Positions 43,200 through 64,000 are shown, counted from the stretch's first letter. The stretch is 64,000 nucleotides of DNA from Brachyhypopomus gauderio (GCF_052324685.1 NC_135225.1:5160129-5224128); one strand, 5' to 3'. Notes: generated from the letters alone by a model not told the origin. A program made the numbers and translations.

Positions 43200-43513
43200 T
43201 CATGGCACGTGATCCTGATCCGTGTCACGGGCTCGACGCCTGACTCACCCACGTGCTGGGAAAGACGCTCGGTATCCATGGATACAATCGGGCTGTTCCT
43301 GCTTCACGAACGCGTCGGCGAGCAGCTGCCGCGGTCACGTGACATCACGCCCCACATTGCGGAAGTGGCCAGCAGTAGTGTCCCGCATGACGGGTTTAGT
43401 GAGGTTCGTGTAGCGCTGTTGGGATTATCCTCGTTTCTAAGCGAATTAACCATGTTCACCGTTAGCTAGAGGGATACAGGGAACCTCGGGCGGTCTTATA
43501 GACAACGACAGAT
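43200..43513 (+). promoter_or_regulatory. hps1: hps1 promoter and non-coding exon 1
   Basis: A CpG-rich island in an otherwise AT-rich region. CACGTG E-boxes stand at 43206-43211, 43250-43255 and inside GTCACGTGAC at 43334-43343. The last is a perfect palindrome matching the CLEAR element bound by TFEB/TFE3/MITF factors. It is followed by an ATF-like TGACATCA and an ETS-type GCGGAAGTG (43359-43367). A donor GAT|GTAAGT at 43513/43514 probably ends a non-coding first exon that splices to 43837. The transcription start is not fixed by the sequence. Confidence 0.6.
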
Positions 43514-43841
43514 GTAAGTTGTTTTTGTGTGTGTGTGTGACACGTAATTTCTACCGATGAACGCAGTTACAGATCACAACAGTTCCGACTCAGTTAATCT
43601 GATCTGTGTTTGTAGGCGAAACGCGTCTCACATTTACTGAATGTCATTCATTCCCCTGTAATAATGTTTTAACTTCATGATCAGCCTATAACAACGCCTT
43701 GTTTGGTATGTTTAATGACTTCATAACTTTTATGCATCTCCAGAAGCAGGTCAGGCTCACACCCACGACTTGCATGTGATGTTGGTCACATTTCTGTCTC
43801 TGGATCTGAATGTGACCCTTCTTTAACCTCCTACAGCGGAC

Positions 43842-43910
43842 ATGTCCGCTGAAACGTCCCGTGGTGTTCTGATGGGACGGGTCTCGGTGGACAAGCCCGT
43901 GGAGTCGTGA
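43842..43910 (+). other. Upstream ORF in hps1 leader, 22 codons
   Basis: In the second hps1 exon (from about 43837, after CTACAG) an ATG opens a 22-codon frame. It closes with TGA 42 bases before the main hps1 ATG at 43953. It begins MSAETSRG. It would be translated only if the leader is spliced as inferred. No protein function is proposed. Confidence 0.5.
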
Positions 43911-43952
43911 ACTTGCATGTTTTCAGAAGGCTGAACACAAAATAGTTCAGAG

Positions 43953-48923
<4,971 letters not shown>

Positions 48924-50046
48924 GCAGCTCCCTGGGCCTCCGCTGGGCCTCCGCTGGGCCTTTCTGCTGCCCTCCACTAGGGGGCGCTTTGAGACCTTGC
49001 CCAGGCTAGCCCCCAGCTGTATTCTATGCACTGATAATCTTGCAGACTGCTGTGCATTTTGCAGTCTAATGTTAATCTAATCTTTGCCGTGTCACGCATG
49101 TGACAGTGATGAACAATCATGGTGCTTGTTTATGAAGAATTATGACCAAATGGTGTAAAAATTCCTTTTGCCTTTGAGCGAAACCAAGATTTGAAGCCAC
49201 AATCCAGAATATCTGAATCAACACTTCGTAAACACACATAAACACACACCTCACACGCTGCACACATCTCACACCTAAACACACACCTCACACGCTGCAC
49301 ACATCTCACACCTAAACATACACCTCACACACTGCACACATCTCACACCTAAACACACACCTCAATTTTTTTATTTGAAATACATGAGCACAATAAGTCC
49401 TAGATTTTTGGATTATGGTCAAGTTGATATCTAACATTATATTATTACTAGTGACATTTATGAAGATCTACTATGAAGATCAGATTTTTCACTGGGGAGT
49501 AAAAGTTTTTCATCCTCTGGTTAGTTATTGTGATCATACTAGATGTAGTCTTGTATCTTGTATTTTTATGACTGATATTGTTAATGAAATTTGATACATT
49601 TGTTAAATGTAAATCTTGAAACATCGATTACAATTTGTTTTCACCCCCAATTTTTATATTTGTTAAAATCAAATCATATTGCAAATATTATGCATCCTTG
49701 TCATTTGACTGATGAGTCTGGAAATGAGAAAATTAAGTGGAATTTCACATCGAGCAGTCGGTTATTTATTTTTAAAATATCCGGAGTGTTATTTTCCCAG
49801 CTATAAATTTTTACTGTGCATTTGTAGACAGACTGGTGTGCTTCCATTAACTTTATTTTTTAAATTATTTTTGCTCTTGCCTTTGAAACCCAACCCCCCA
49901 CTCATTCTTCATGGTTCTAATAGTCCTATTACTGAGAGGAGGGAGAGTGTGATCGGAACAGAGCAAACACCCAGAGGTCATCAGAGCGCACCTGTGAGGT
50001 CATCAGAGCACACCTGTGAGGTCATCAGAGCGCACCTGTGAGGTCA
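48924..50046. other. hps1 3' UTR and convergent spacer
   Basis: Between the hps1 stop and the sialyltransferase stop on the other strand. It holds a 37-bp CA-rich tandem repeat and a 22-bp tandem repeat, with AT-rich sequence between. No gene is seen and no clear AATAAA was noticed on the + strand. Confidence 0.55.
49239..49364. repeat. 37-bp tandem repeat, ~3.4 copies
   Basis: The unit runs AAACACACACCTCACACGCT then GCACACATCTCACACCT. Copies differ at one or two bases. It lies in the presumed hps1 3' untranslated region. Confidence 0.9.
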
Positions 50047-50070
50047 TCAGAGCGCACCTGTGAGGTCATG
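49974..50070. repeat. 22-bp minisatellite overlapping sialyltransferase stop
   Basis: Units GAGGTCATCAGAGCGCACCT plus GT start at 49974, 49996, 50018 and 50040, with a partial fifth at 50062. The second has one change. The real stop codon (50047-50049, minus strand) and the last six sense codons lie inside the fourth and fifth units. Confidence 0.93.
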
Positions 50071-51779
50071 CGTGATCCTAGCCTTAACCAGCTCCTGCAG
50101 CAAGCTGCTCTCGGCGGTGACGTCGTGCACCACTTGACTTCGCATGGTGGCCATGCGCAGAGATCCGTAGTAGTGCAGACGGGCTCCGGGCTGCTGGAAG
50201 TCGTAGCCGAAGCCCGCCAGGCTCACCTCGTCACACAACTGCAGGGCCAGGACCACGCCGCTGAGCCCTGTGGTTGGAACCGTCTGTGAAACGAACAGCA
50301 CACTGTAACCACCGCTCCCTGCGGTGTCACGTAGCATTTCTGTGAGGTGTGGTTTGACTTGCCTTCCTCTGTTGTTTTGTGTACGTTCTTAGAAGATGCC
50401 ACGTCCGATTTAGTATTTCGGGGTTCACGATGCGAAAGTTTCCTGGCGGAAGTGGAATCTCGTTCACCACGTTCCTCCAGAACCACAGCTTAGACCACCA
50501 ACTCTTGAGGGAGAAATGTCCATTTGTCCTTTTTGTTTGTTCTCCTGCGTTGACATCGATATCGTACTGCTGTTGTAGAGTAAAACTGAAGAGATACTCA
50601 CCAAAGGCTCCTTTGTCACAACGGAGAGAAGCCATTCTAAATCCAGCCTCTTAAACACCACCAAAGCTATGATGTCAGTGTTGAGATACTCCCGGTTCAG
50701 GACAGGAGCTCCTTCTGGATACACCAGTCGAATGGTTGTCCTTGAACCTACATCGTTCTCAAACCCAAACACTGGTGCATTGTTCATCCTAAAAGTGTAG
50801 AGATGACAAACCATGTTTATATTTATATTTTTGATATTTTTTAAATGCAAACCATCTAGAGACATGATTATTATGCCCAATGCTTAATATATTAAAATAA
50901 ATAAGCAAAATAATTACTTACATCTGGTGCCATTCTTTCAGAATAATTGTGGATGCAATTGGTTTTATGGCAAAAAATATTTCATGCCGCATATTTACAC
51001 TACAATGTTATGATTGCTATGATTATTTATTCGGTTTGCAGTTCTATATCATGGGAGAGCAATATAAATCTGAACTAACCTGATGATGATGTCATATTTA
51101 TCAATATGGTCCCCAAGACGTTTGCCGTGTAAAACTCCTCCGCTCCCAACCACAACGCACCTCCTGCACCTGTCTGGGGCCGAGGGCGGGCGGGAGAGGG
51201 GCAGGGCGCGGAGGGTGTGGGCCAGCGTGTCTTCACTGCCCTGGAGGCCGAGTGGAGGGGCCAGCACCCAGCCTCCTGTAGCGTTCTGCAGGAACACCGG
51301 GATATCCAGCAGGCTGCGGAAGCCAGGAACCCTCTGCAGCCGAGCCGCCACCCAGCCGCTCTGACACGGCCTGGCCAGCAGGGCGGAGGAGCGGTCCGAC
51401 AAAACCTGGAGTGGTTCAGGAATGGGATGATTTGGTGTTAATATCACGATTCAGATCAGGATTTTACTTGTAGGGCTTGATTGAATGTTTTTCTTCTCAC
51501 CCATAATAATTATTATTATTAACACTAGTAAAGCACGTATGCCTGTTTGGCATCATCCTAAGTCCTCTTTGCATAATAACCCTTATTTATTTGCATAATA
51601 ACCCTTATTAAGAGACATGCTCAAGTAGGAAGTGTCCTGGCCTCGTCTGTCGTGTCCCCACTCCAGACGGGATGTTGAGCAGGTAGGTAGGCAGGAGCCA
51701 GAAGTGCTGAATAACAGGTGAAGAGGAGGACCAGGTTCACCACGCGGTTCGTCCACCTGCACGAGCAGAGACCGCGCAT
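50047..51779 (-). CDS. Beta-galactoside alpha-2,3-sialyltransferase, ST3GAL5/ST3GAL7-like
   Basis: Exons, 5' to 3' on the minus strand: about 51779-51669 (start ATG 51779-51777; donor not certain), 51405-51080, 50788-50602, 50503-50363 and 50283-50047. The model gives ~333 aa, normal for this family. It is a Golgi type II enzyme that moves sialic acid from CMP-sialic acid to galactose in alpha-2,3 linkage. The N-terminus MRGLCSCRWTNR is followed by a hydrophobic anchor (VVNLVLLFTCYSALLAPAYL). Motif L begins CRRCVVVGSGGVLHG and runs into RMNNAPVFGFENDVGSRTT. Motif S includes PTTGLSGVVLALQLCDEVSL. LHYYGS and HDVTAESSLLQ fit motifs III and VS. The closest family by eye is ST3GAL5 (GM3 synthase); the fish paralogue ST3GAL7 is an equally good guess, so no symbol is given. 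The intron between 50363 and 50283 is GC-AG. Tail to tail with hps1. Confidence 0.85.
50284..50362 (-). other. GC-AG intron of the sialyltransferase gene
   Basis: The minus-strand exon ends CAG AGG AAG and the intron starts GCAAGTC. It ends GTTTCACAG before ACG GTT CCA. The only GT nearby would break the frame of motif S. Length 79 nt. Confidence 0.88.
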
Positions 51780-51831
51780 GACTACACGCCTGCAGTGGGC
51801 TGACGGGCTTTAAACGGGTCACCTCCATCAT

Positions 51832-52230
51832 TTAGAGAAGTACGTCCATCGCCCAAGTGCTGTTGAGTCGCGTGTGTGCAGATAGTGGGTAAACGCACGG
51901 GCTGAGGAAGAACTCCCTGGGTTCTGGACCGCGGGGCTCGGTGGGTGAGGTCCCGATGGGTCCTGCTCCAGCCAGCAGCGGAGCGCAGTTCTCCTCGTGG
52001 TCCTCCACGCTCGGGTGCTGGAAGATCCACGTCCTGCCGCGGGATCCCACGCTGCTCGCCACCGGGCCTGGGGCTTCCTGCTCGGTCTGGATGCAATGAA
52101 ACGGTTTACAGAGTGAAGCCAGCCAACTCGGAGGCATTTCAACACCCGCTCACGAACTTTACCTGGCAGGTTCCTTTCATACGGGAGAAGATCCAGACCA
52201 CAGTTCCAGAGAGACTGATGCGTTCGCCTC
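51832..52230 (-). other. Two possible minus-strand exons of unknown identity
   Basis: Upstream of the sialyltransferase start, a block at 52230-52163 ends with a good donor CCAG|GTAAAG. A block at 52086-51832 follows the acceptor TTGCATCCAG and is open in several frames. Joined in phase they read ...TVVWIFSRMKGTCQ then TEQEAPGPVASS, and stop at TAA 51834-51832, just before the sialyltransferase ATG. No family is recognised. They may be leader exons of the sialyltransferase, an independent short gene, or chance in GC-rich DNA. Confidence 0.3.
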
Positions 52231-52310
52231 CTTATGCTGAATGAGGAGTGATAGTTGAACAGAGCAGAGAGCTGAAACGTTCCTGCTAGAAGTTCTGTGA
52301 GAATATTGTT

Positions 52311-53225
52311 CATCGCTGACTGATCCTTGACTGGCAGAGTTAATGATTCACCTGTTTGTGGGAGACCTTCTGTTCAATTATCTACTAGATATTGTGTGCA
52401 TTCCATAAGAAATGTTCGCTCAAATTAAAGGGAAGTTAAATTGCATACGTTGGAGTTTAAATTATATGAAAATCTTTTGGAAATGCTGGTATATAATTCA
52501 GAATCACTTTTATTGTAAGACATTTTCAGCTGTGAGAAATCAAAGATTCAAGTTGCAGTGTGACGGTGGCAAGGACAGAACACCGTGTGCTTTTCTAGTC
52601 CAGAGGGATTAAGGTTAATGACCACACTGACGTGACATACTTAATGAACGGGGCTTAATGGCAGGACAGTTGTGACTATTTACAAGTTATTGTTTGATGC
52701 TAGTGAAACACAGTTTATAATAGAGTAATCGTTTATGAGCTCTTCCATGCTTTCATTTCTATTAGCTCCCTACCAGGAAAGCAGTTGCGCAGCTCTGCTC
52801 TACGTTTGTAGACCTGAGGGTCTCCTGGTTTGTGTTTTGATGGTTTTCAGACACGCGAGCATGTGAATGGAAGCTGTCTGTGGTGAGAGTGGACAGACCT
52901 CCCTGGACAGGCAGGAGCACACAGCTGCACACACACAGGTCAGCATGTCTCAGAGACAGAGACACTGTCCCTTTCTTTGTTCTTCCATTAGCTATCATAA
53001 TTTGTTAATCGTCAATTGATGTGAGACTAAAAAACCTATTTAAAAAATATAAATGCAGATTAATTATTGATATGTAAATATCTCAGAAATGTAGCCCTGC
53101 TACATTCATTTGATCATAAACGACCTCCTTTTTACATTGCATTTTCTAAGATAGTCTTCTTTTAGATCGTCTCTTCTGAAAATGGCTGAGCGTTCACACA
53201 AAAGCCTAACGGAACCCTGTGTACA
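52311..53225. other. Intergenic DNA, nothing recognised
   Basis: AT-rich sequence between the sialyltransferase region and the ANKRD2-like locus. A fish-repeat-like AGAATCACTTTTATTGTAAG occurs near 52499. The expected 5' exons of an ANKRD2 gene (N-terminal coiled coil) were not found here. Confidence 0.45.
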
Positions 53226-54690
53226 GTGTGGTTACATGTGTCTGTCTTCCCTGTTATGAATCCTGATGTGGATTGTGAAGACTTCTTAAAAGCAGCATCA
53301 AAAGGAATGGTGAATGTTGTTGATAGGCTCTTAGAAGAAGGAGGTGACCCAAACACGTGTGATGAGGTAATCCTGGTGGTCTGCATTCGTATATTTCATG
53401 TACAATTTACAGCAAAGCAGGCATTAAAATATTTATTTTTCTCTTATTTGCCCCTAGTTTAGGAAAAGAGTGCTGCACAGTGCTGCATTTGTGGACCATG
53501 TGATGCTTGTGGAGAGGTTGTTGGATACGGGAACCGACATCAACTTCCAGGACCGGGTAAGAAAATCCACGGCAGCTCCTGGAAGTCTTTGCAGCTCATT
53601 TGGATTTGATCTGACTGCAGGGGAATTTGGAAATAAACCTTCTTACCTTCTGTCTTGCACTGGGCACGCAGAGGTGGACGTCTAGGGGCCCTGTAGCTCC
53701 TGTAGAGCAGAGGTGCTGACCCAAACACCAAAGACAATGTGACGACACAGTCAGGGTCCATATCACAATCGCTTTTATTGTCCAAGTAAGACTTGGCACT
53801 AGCTCACTTCAACAGCCACAGTGGCAAGAAAATAAACTGAATAGAATATAAAAAATAAACTAATAGAATATACAGGAGAGGAATAGTGTGATTTGTAAAG
53901 AGATTTAGTTCATATTGGAGAATGTTTGCTTGTCTCCATAGGTCATGTGCGCACCTCTACATGTGACTACAAGAACTGGACATTTCGACATTGTGAAGCA
54001 CCTTGTGGCATGTGGTGTCAGAATTAATGCCAAGGACAGGTATGAACTTCAGCACAGGTTTTAGACTAAAATACATTTATTAGCATTACAATAACTGCTG
54101 GTTTATTCTTAAGGAGGAGGACACTGCATTGCATGATGCTGTGAGACTCAATCGATACAAAATCGTCAGGTCGCTCATTCTGTCAGGAGCAGACATGACC
54201 ATCAAGAATGCAGTAAAAATCACAAGAGGCTGATGTGATAGTTCTTGTACCACCAGAAATGAGCAAAGGCAGCAGAATCCTCAGGTTTGACTGGCTGATG
54301 TTCGTGAACACGACTCCGTGGAGGAGGGTTTTACCGTGACGGAGCAGGTGAAGATGTGAGACGCTGGAGAAACTCCAGCAGATGGGAGAGGCAGGAGTGG
54401 CCTGAACATACTGCATCTGTCCTGACTGAGCCCGGTCCACAGACGGCTGTCCACATGTGTAAGGATGGATATACGTCTGCTGCTGGATGTTTACAGACAC
54501 CGGATCAGTGTCTGTTGTCTGGGCTTCAGCTATTGTTCTGTCTGCAGGTGCAAAGTGCATGTAGATGAAGTCATGAAGATGCAGGCTTCAGGATCTAATG
54601 AAGTTCTGCTGTCACAGATAATATTAATATCTGTGACAATTTTAGCTACAGCTTCTCATGAATTCTTTGCCTTAAATTTGACATAATCTA
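53226..54690 (+). pseudogene. ankrd2: ANKRD2-like ankyrin-repeat gene, apparently inactivated
   Basis: Exon-like blocks: ~53229-53366 (DVDCEDFLKAASKG...DPNTCDE), 53458-53556 (33-codon repeat ending NFQDR), 53942-54039 (APLHVTTRTGHFDIVKHL...NAKD), 54114-54212 ([20 protein letters not shown]) and a doubtful tail from ~54549. The order and peptides match the muscle ankyrin proteins ANKRD1/ANKRD2, which act in the nucleus and sarcomere; position beside HPS1 and MORN4 argues for ANKRD2. Signs of decay: the repeat expected between 53556 and 53942 survives only as a fossil (53640-53738) with two stops and no acceptor AG. The 53942 block is 98 instead of 99 nt, so the join to 54114 is out of frame and soon meets TGA. 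The tail is also out of phase. N-terminal exons are absent. A sequencing error could explain one shift, not all. Confidence 0.8.
53640..53738 (+). pseudogene. Fossil ankyrin-repeat exon with two nonsense codons
   Basis: Exactly 99 bp (33 codons) aligns without gaps to the third ANKRD2 repeat: HWARRGGRLGAL, stop, LL, stop, SRGADPNTKDN. The stops at 53694-53696 and 53703-53705 replace Lys and Gln codons by one-base changes to TAG. The base pair where the acceptor AG should be is CC. A weak donor GTGACG follows at 53739. Confidence 0.85.
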
Positions 54691-54716
54691 TTTCATTAAA
54701 CATTAGTGGTTTATTA

Positions 54717-54721
54717 TTATT

Positions 54722-54792
<71 letters not shown>
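54717..54792. repeat. AAT trinucleotide microsatellite
   Basis: TTATTA at the left passes into about 20 AAT units, ending with AACAAT. Confidence 0.95.
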
Positions 54793-54795
<3 letters not shown>

Positions 54796-54847
54796 TGTAA
54801 CATATTTTAGTACTTCAAGCTAATTTATTTTCTATCATCCTTGTTTA

Positions 54848-55143
54848 TGTGACGGGTAGGGTGAGCGAAAATAAATGGAAGCGATCACGCCAAGTCTCAG
54901 GGAAATAGGATGGTTTAATATGTAAAGTGCGCAAACCAAAACCCGTGAACTGATCCCAATTAAGGATATAATAACCAGCGGTCAACTGGTACAAAGACAA
55001 GACATATATAGACGAACAAACGACCCTCAGGTGAGACGGATCGCGGGCTCCGCCCACCTGAGGGACGAACACAACGCCACACCCACAGGGCAAGCTGCTG
55101 CTGTAGACGGGGGCGACCAGTAGGGGGCCGCCGTACCGTGACA
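54848..55143. mobile_element. Candidate solo LTR, 296 bp
   Basis: It begins TGTGACGG and ends CCGTGACA, that is TG...CA with short inverted ends. It is flanked by a 5-bp direct duplication GTTTA (54843-54847 and 55144-55148). CATATATAGA near 55001 could be a TATA box on either strand; on the minus strand an ATTAAA lies downstream near 54915. No internal coding region is present. Family not assigned. Confidence 0.55.
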
Positions 55144-57424
55144 GTTTATAATTTTGCCTTAATAAGGTAAATGCATAACTGAATATATTACAATGATTTG
55201 GAATGAACAAATTTAAAGGTCATGGGTAATTATTCTTTAATGGCTTGAAATGTGATTAAAATGGTTAATTTTACATGAATTTCAAAGTTTGCTTACTGTA
55301 TAAATGTTGCAGACTTTGTTTTGTAAATGCATGCCAGTGTTTCTAGAAGAGGGTTCATGCTTTCTGCTTCGTTCCTGACTTAACAGTGGCTGTTGTGAGG
55401 AGGCATTTGTGCATAGTTTCCTGGTATTATCAGGGGATGCCATGTTGCACTGGTGAAATCGATCCACCCATGGTGCAGTTGTACAGCCAGTCACATGGGC
55501 TGCTCGGTCTTACTTTACAACCTTGTGCATTGAAAAATATTCCAAGAGAAAGCTACAGCTCCATTAGTCAGTATATACTAACGATGTCTGTTGACCAGAG
55601 ACAAAAAGGGAAAATCAATAAGTGAGCTGGTTTGGTAATCCCTACACACACACACACACACACGTAAGCCGTGGGAAGGGTAAACTGCATGTGTCTGTGC
55701 CCGTACAATTTCCTCTGAGATTCTGGCAGTGTGTTTTATGTAAACTGTGGCAGTGTAAAGGCTAGAATTTAAGTGCAATTTAATGTGCAATATTAATGAA
55801 TAACATGTTCATGCTTGTTTAATTAAAAATCATACGTTGTAGAGTCAAACCTTTAATTGATTTTTTCCCATTGTAAATACAGCAGCCTATGTAGATATCT
55901 GCCCTGAACATAAATGGCCCACAGGCCAATAACATTATCAGGACTGACGGACTGGAAAAGACTGGTGCCAATGCTGATATGACATGACTGCTAATACCTA
56001 CTTACCTCACCTTTGATTCACTTATCTGGAACAAATAAAAATGTTGCTGCATCTCAAAAATCACTTCAAAGCTGTGCTATAAAGAAAACATTTAACTGAA
56101 ACCCTTAAACAGATCTAAAACTCCTTTTTAGCACAGAGAAATGTCTCAGTATTGTATTGATTTTCCATGCAATTACATGGAGTGACCACTGGAGGGCAAA
56201 GCTTGACCTGGTATTGTCAAATGCTCTCTGAAGTGCATATATTGGTAGATAAAATCTTTAAGATAAGACAGGGCAATGTTGACTAGGAAAAGGGATCACC
56301 TGTTCGATATGAAAAATAATATTACAGGCATTTAATGTTACGCACATATGAGTATGTATAAAGAAAACTATTTATAAGCAAAACACTTAAAGCAGTATAA
56401 TGACTGATTCAAATAAGGAACTGAATTATGTCTCACTAATCAAAGCAATATCACTTGTTTAGTATTTTCTTAAAGGCTTTAATTCCTCTCGGAAGTCGCT
56501 TTTTCCATACAAGGAAATACATATTTTCTCAGTTTCCACTGTTTTCCCATTCAAGTAAATACCAAAGATAATACACATTTCGGTGTCAAGAGTATTTGAT
56601 AAAGTGATCAGTAAAGCTCCTCTCATGAAAACTGGGCATGGTACAAATGTGTAACTAGTAAACGAATCAACCAAAACCATCATTTAATTCTTGTGGTTTA
56701 TCAAGTAGAATGTTTTAAATTATCAACTATATTTATTCAATTCATATTCATTTCAGCTTTTAGGTGTCCTCAATATATCGATTCATATGATACAACACTA
56801 GTACAGTTTAAACAGCTGAATATTACAATGCAAACTCACTATTTACAGTCAGCATAGGTTGAGGACCAAGGTGACCTCACATGCACCCTCAGTGATCCGG
56901 ATATATACATATACTAGTGTTTATCATGTGAATGTGAAGGAACACCCATGTAAACTTCACCGCCTACCCAGGTAAAAGTACATTAACTTTGCTCAATCTC
57001 AAAATAAAACTACTTTATAGCTCTGAAAATTTCTAACATTAATACTGGGTTTAGAATTTACTTCTTCATGTGGTATAATGCACATTGTAGAACTGCATTT
57101 TTATATACTTTTAAATTAAACAAGGCAAACAGATTATTTTTGCAAGAAATAAGAAAGTGCTTAAAATAGCATTTAAATAAACAATGTACTGATCAGCTTG
57201 TTAAACAAAGTTCTAATGGAAGGTGCACAATCACAAAGGCAAATAAACGAGCTATACACCTGTTCCTTCATTTTCTCCACTCTGTAGCCCCATGTTGTTG
57301 ATGGTGACTTTGGTTTGTCCGTACCCAAAATGAAACAGTCCTTAACAAGGTGGCAGCAAGAATCTTGCTTTTTAAATATTTTTTTTGTTTTAAGCCATAG
57401 GCAACCAAGGTAGAGCAGCACTGA

Positions 57425-57427
57425 GGA

Positions 57428-57460
<33 letters not shown>

Positions 57461-57485
57461 AACAGAGAGAGAGAGAGAGAGAGAC
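57425..57485. repeat. GA-rich microsatellite
   Basis: GAGA tract with AAAG and ACAG interruptions, about 60 bp. Its minus-strand reading gives long Ser/Leu runs that are not a gene. Confidence 0.9.
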
Positions 57486-57619
57486 AGTGAAGGGGACCCT
57501 GTCATCCAATCCTGAGGGTCAGCTGGAATGCACACGGAGAGGGAGCACCTATGCGCACATCCACAAGCACTTCCGCTCTTTGACCTTTGCCACTGCAGCA
57601 GGAATAGAGTTTAGGGAGT

Positions 57620-57827
57620 TGCTATGGGGGTGAGGGTGGGGTGTGGGTCGGGGTGAAGGTGGGGCGAGGGTGGGGTGTGGGTGGGGGTGAGGGTATGTTG
57701 AGGGAGGGGCGAGGGTGGGGCTGAGGGTGGGGCGAGGGTGGGGTGTGGGTGGGGGCGAGGGTGGGGTGTGGGTGGGGGTGAGGGTATGTTGAGGGAGGGG
57801 CGAGGGTGGGGGTGAGGGTGGAGGGGT
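57620..57827. repeat. G-rich minisatellite beside the morn4 stop
   Basis: Repeated GGGGTGAGGGTGGGGTGTGG and GGGGCGAGGGTGGGG units. A larger ~100-bp duplication marked by GAGGGTATGTTGAGGGAGGG recurs at about 57689 and 57779. Dozens of G3-G5 runs with 1-3 base loops on the + strand suit G-quadruplexes. The morn4 transcript would carry the C-rich strand directly after its stop codon. Confidence 0.9.
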
Positions 57828-57833
57828 TTTCCG

Positions 57834-64000
<6,167 letters not shown>

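Larger units (their letters stand above)
54793..57833. other. Intergenic DNA and morn4 3' flank
   Basis: No gene recognised. It contains a candidate solo LTR (54848-55143), a short CA run near 55644-55662, a GA tract near 57430-57485, and the G-rich minisatellite next to the morn4 stop. Part of the right side is likely morn4 3' UTR. Confidence 0.5.

Overview
The window is nuclear DNA of a ray-finned (teleost) fish. It is AT-rich and intron-rich, with many CA/TG, GA and AAT microsatellites, Tc1-family transposons and fish-type interspersed repeats. Its coding exons give spliced proteins close to known vertebrate genes. The order HPSE2, HPS1, ANKRD2, MORN4 resembles the human 10q24 neighbourhood. 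An ST3GAL5/ST3GAL7-type sialyltransferase lies between HPS1 and the ANKRD2-like locus.

Layout: (1) 1-6269 is intron upstream of the first HPSE2 exon that can be read. (2) 6270-37759 holds nine 3' exons of hpse2 (+ strand, last ~387 residues and the stop), with introns carrying two small hAT-like or Tc1 elements, a degenerate Tc1 copy with a nested repeat, and a ~0.9 kb 23-bp minisatellite. (3) 37760-43200 is 3' UTR and intergenic DNA with a ~520-bp inverted-repeat element. (4) 43200-48923 is hps1 (+): promoter with three CACGTG E-boxes, a non-coding first exon, and 17 coding exons giving ~673 aa. (5) 50047-51779 is an ST3Gal sialyltransferase (-), convergent with hps1. (6) 53226-54690 is an ANKRD2-like ankyrin gene (+) that looks dead. 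(7) 57834-61394 is morn4 (-), complete at 146 aa. (8) 61395-64000 is upstream of morn4 with no gene recognised.

The genes do not form one pathway. HPSE2 is a secreted heparan-sulfate-binding heparanase relative lacking the nucleophile position. HPS1 is a BLOC-3 subunit for lysosome-related organelles. The sialyltransferase is a Golgi type II enzyme. MORN4 is a small MORN-repeat adaptor.

Main observations: an ATATCC...AC (U12-type) intron in hps1; three GC-AG introns in three different genes, each with a donor of the form AAG|GC(A/G)AGT; a perfect CLEAR palindrome in the hps1 promoter; and an ANKRD2-like pseudogene with a fossil 99-bp ankyrin exon that aligns codon for codon and holds two nonsense codons. 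Also notable are a 22-bp minisatellite built from the last codons and stop of the sialyltransferase, and head-to-head Tc1 terminal repeats. Exon borders were read by eye from splice signals, reading frame and remembered family sequences; no alignment was run.
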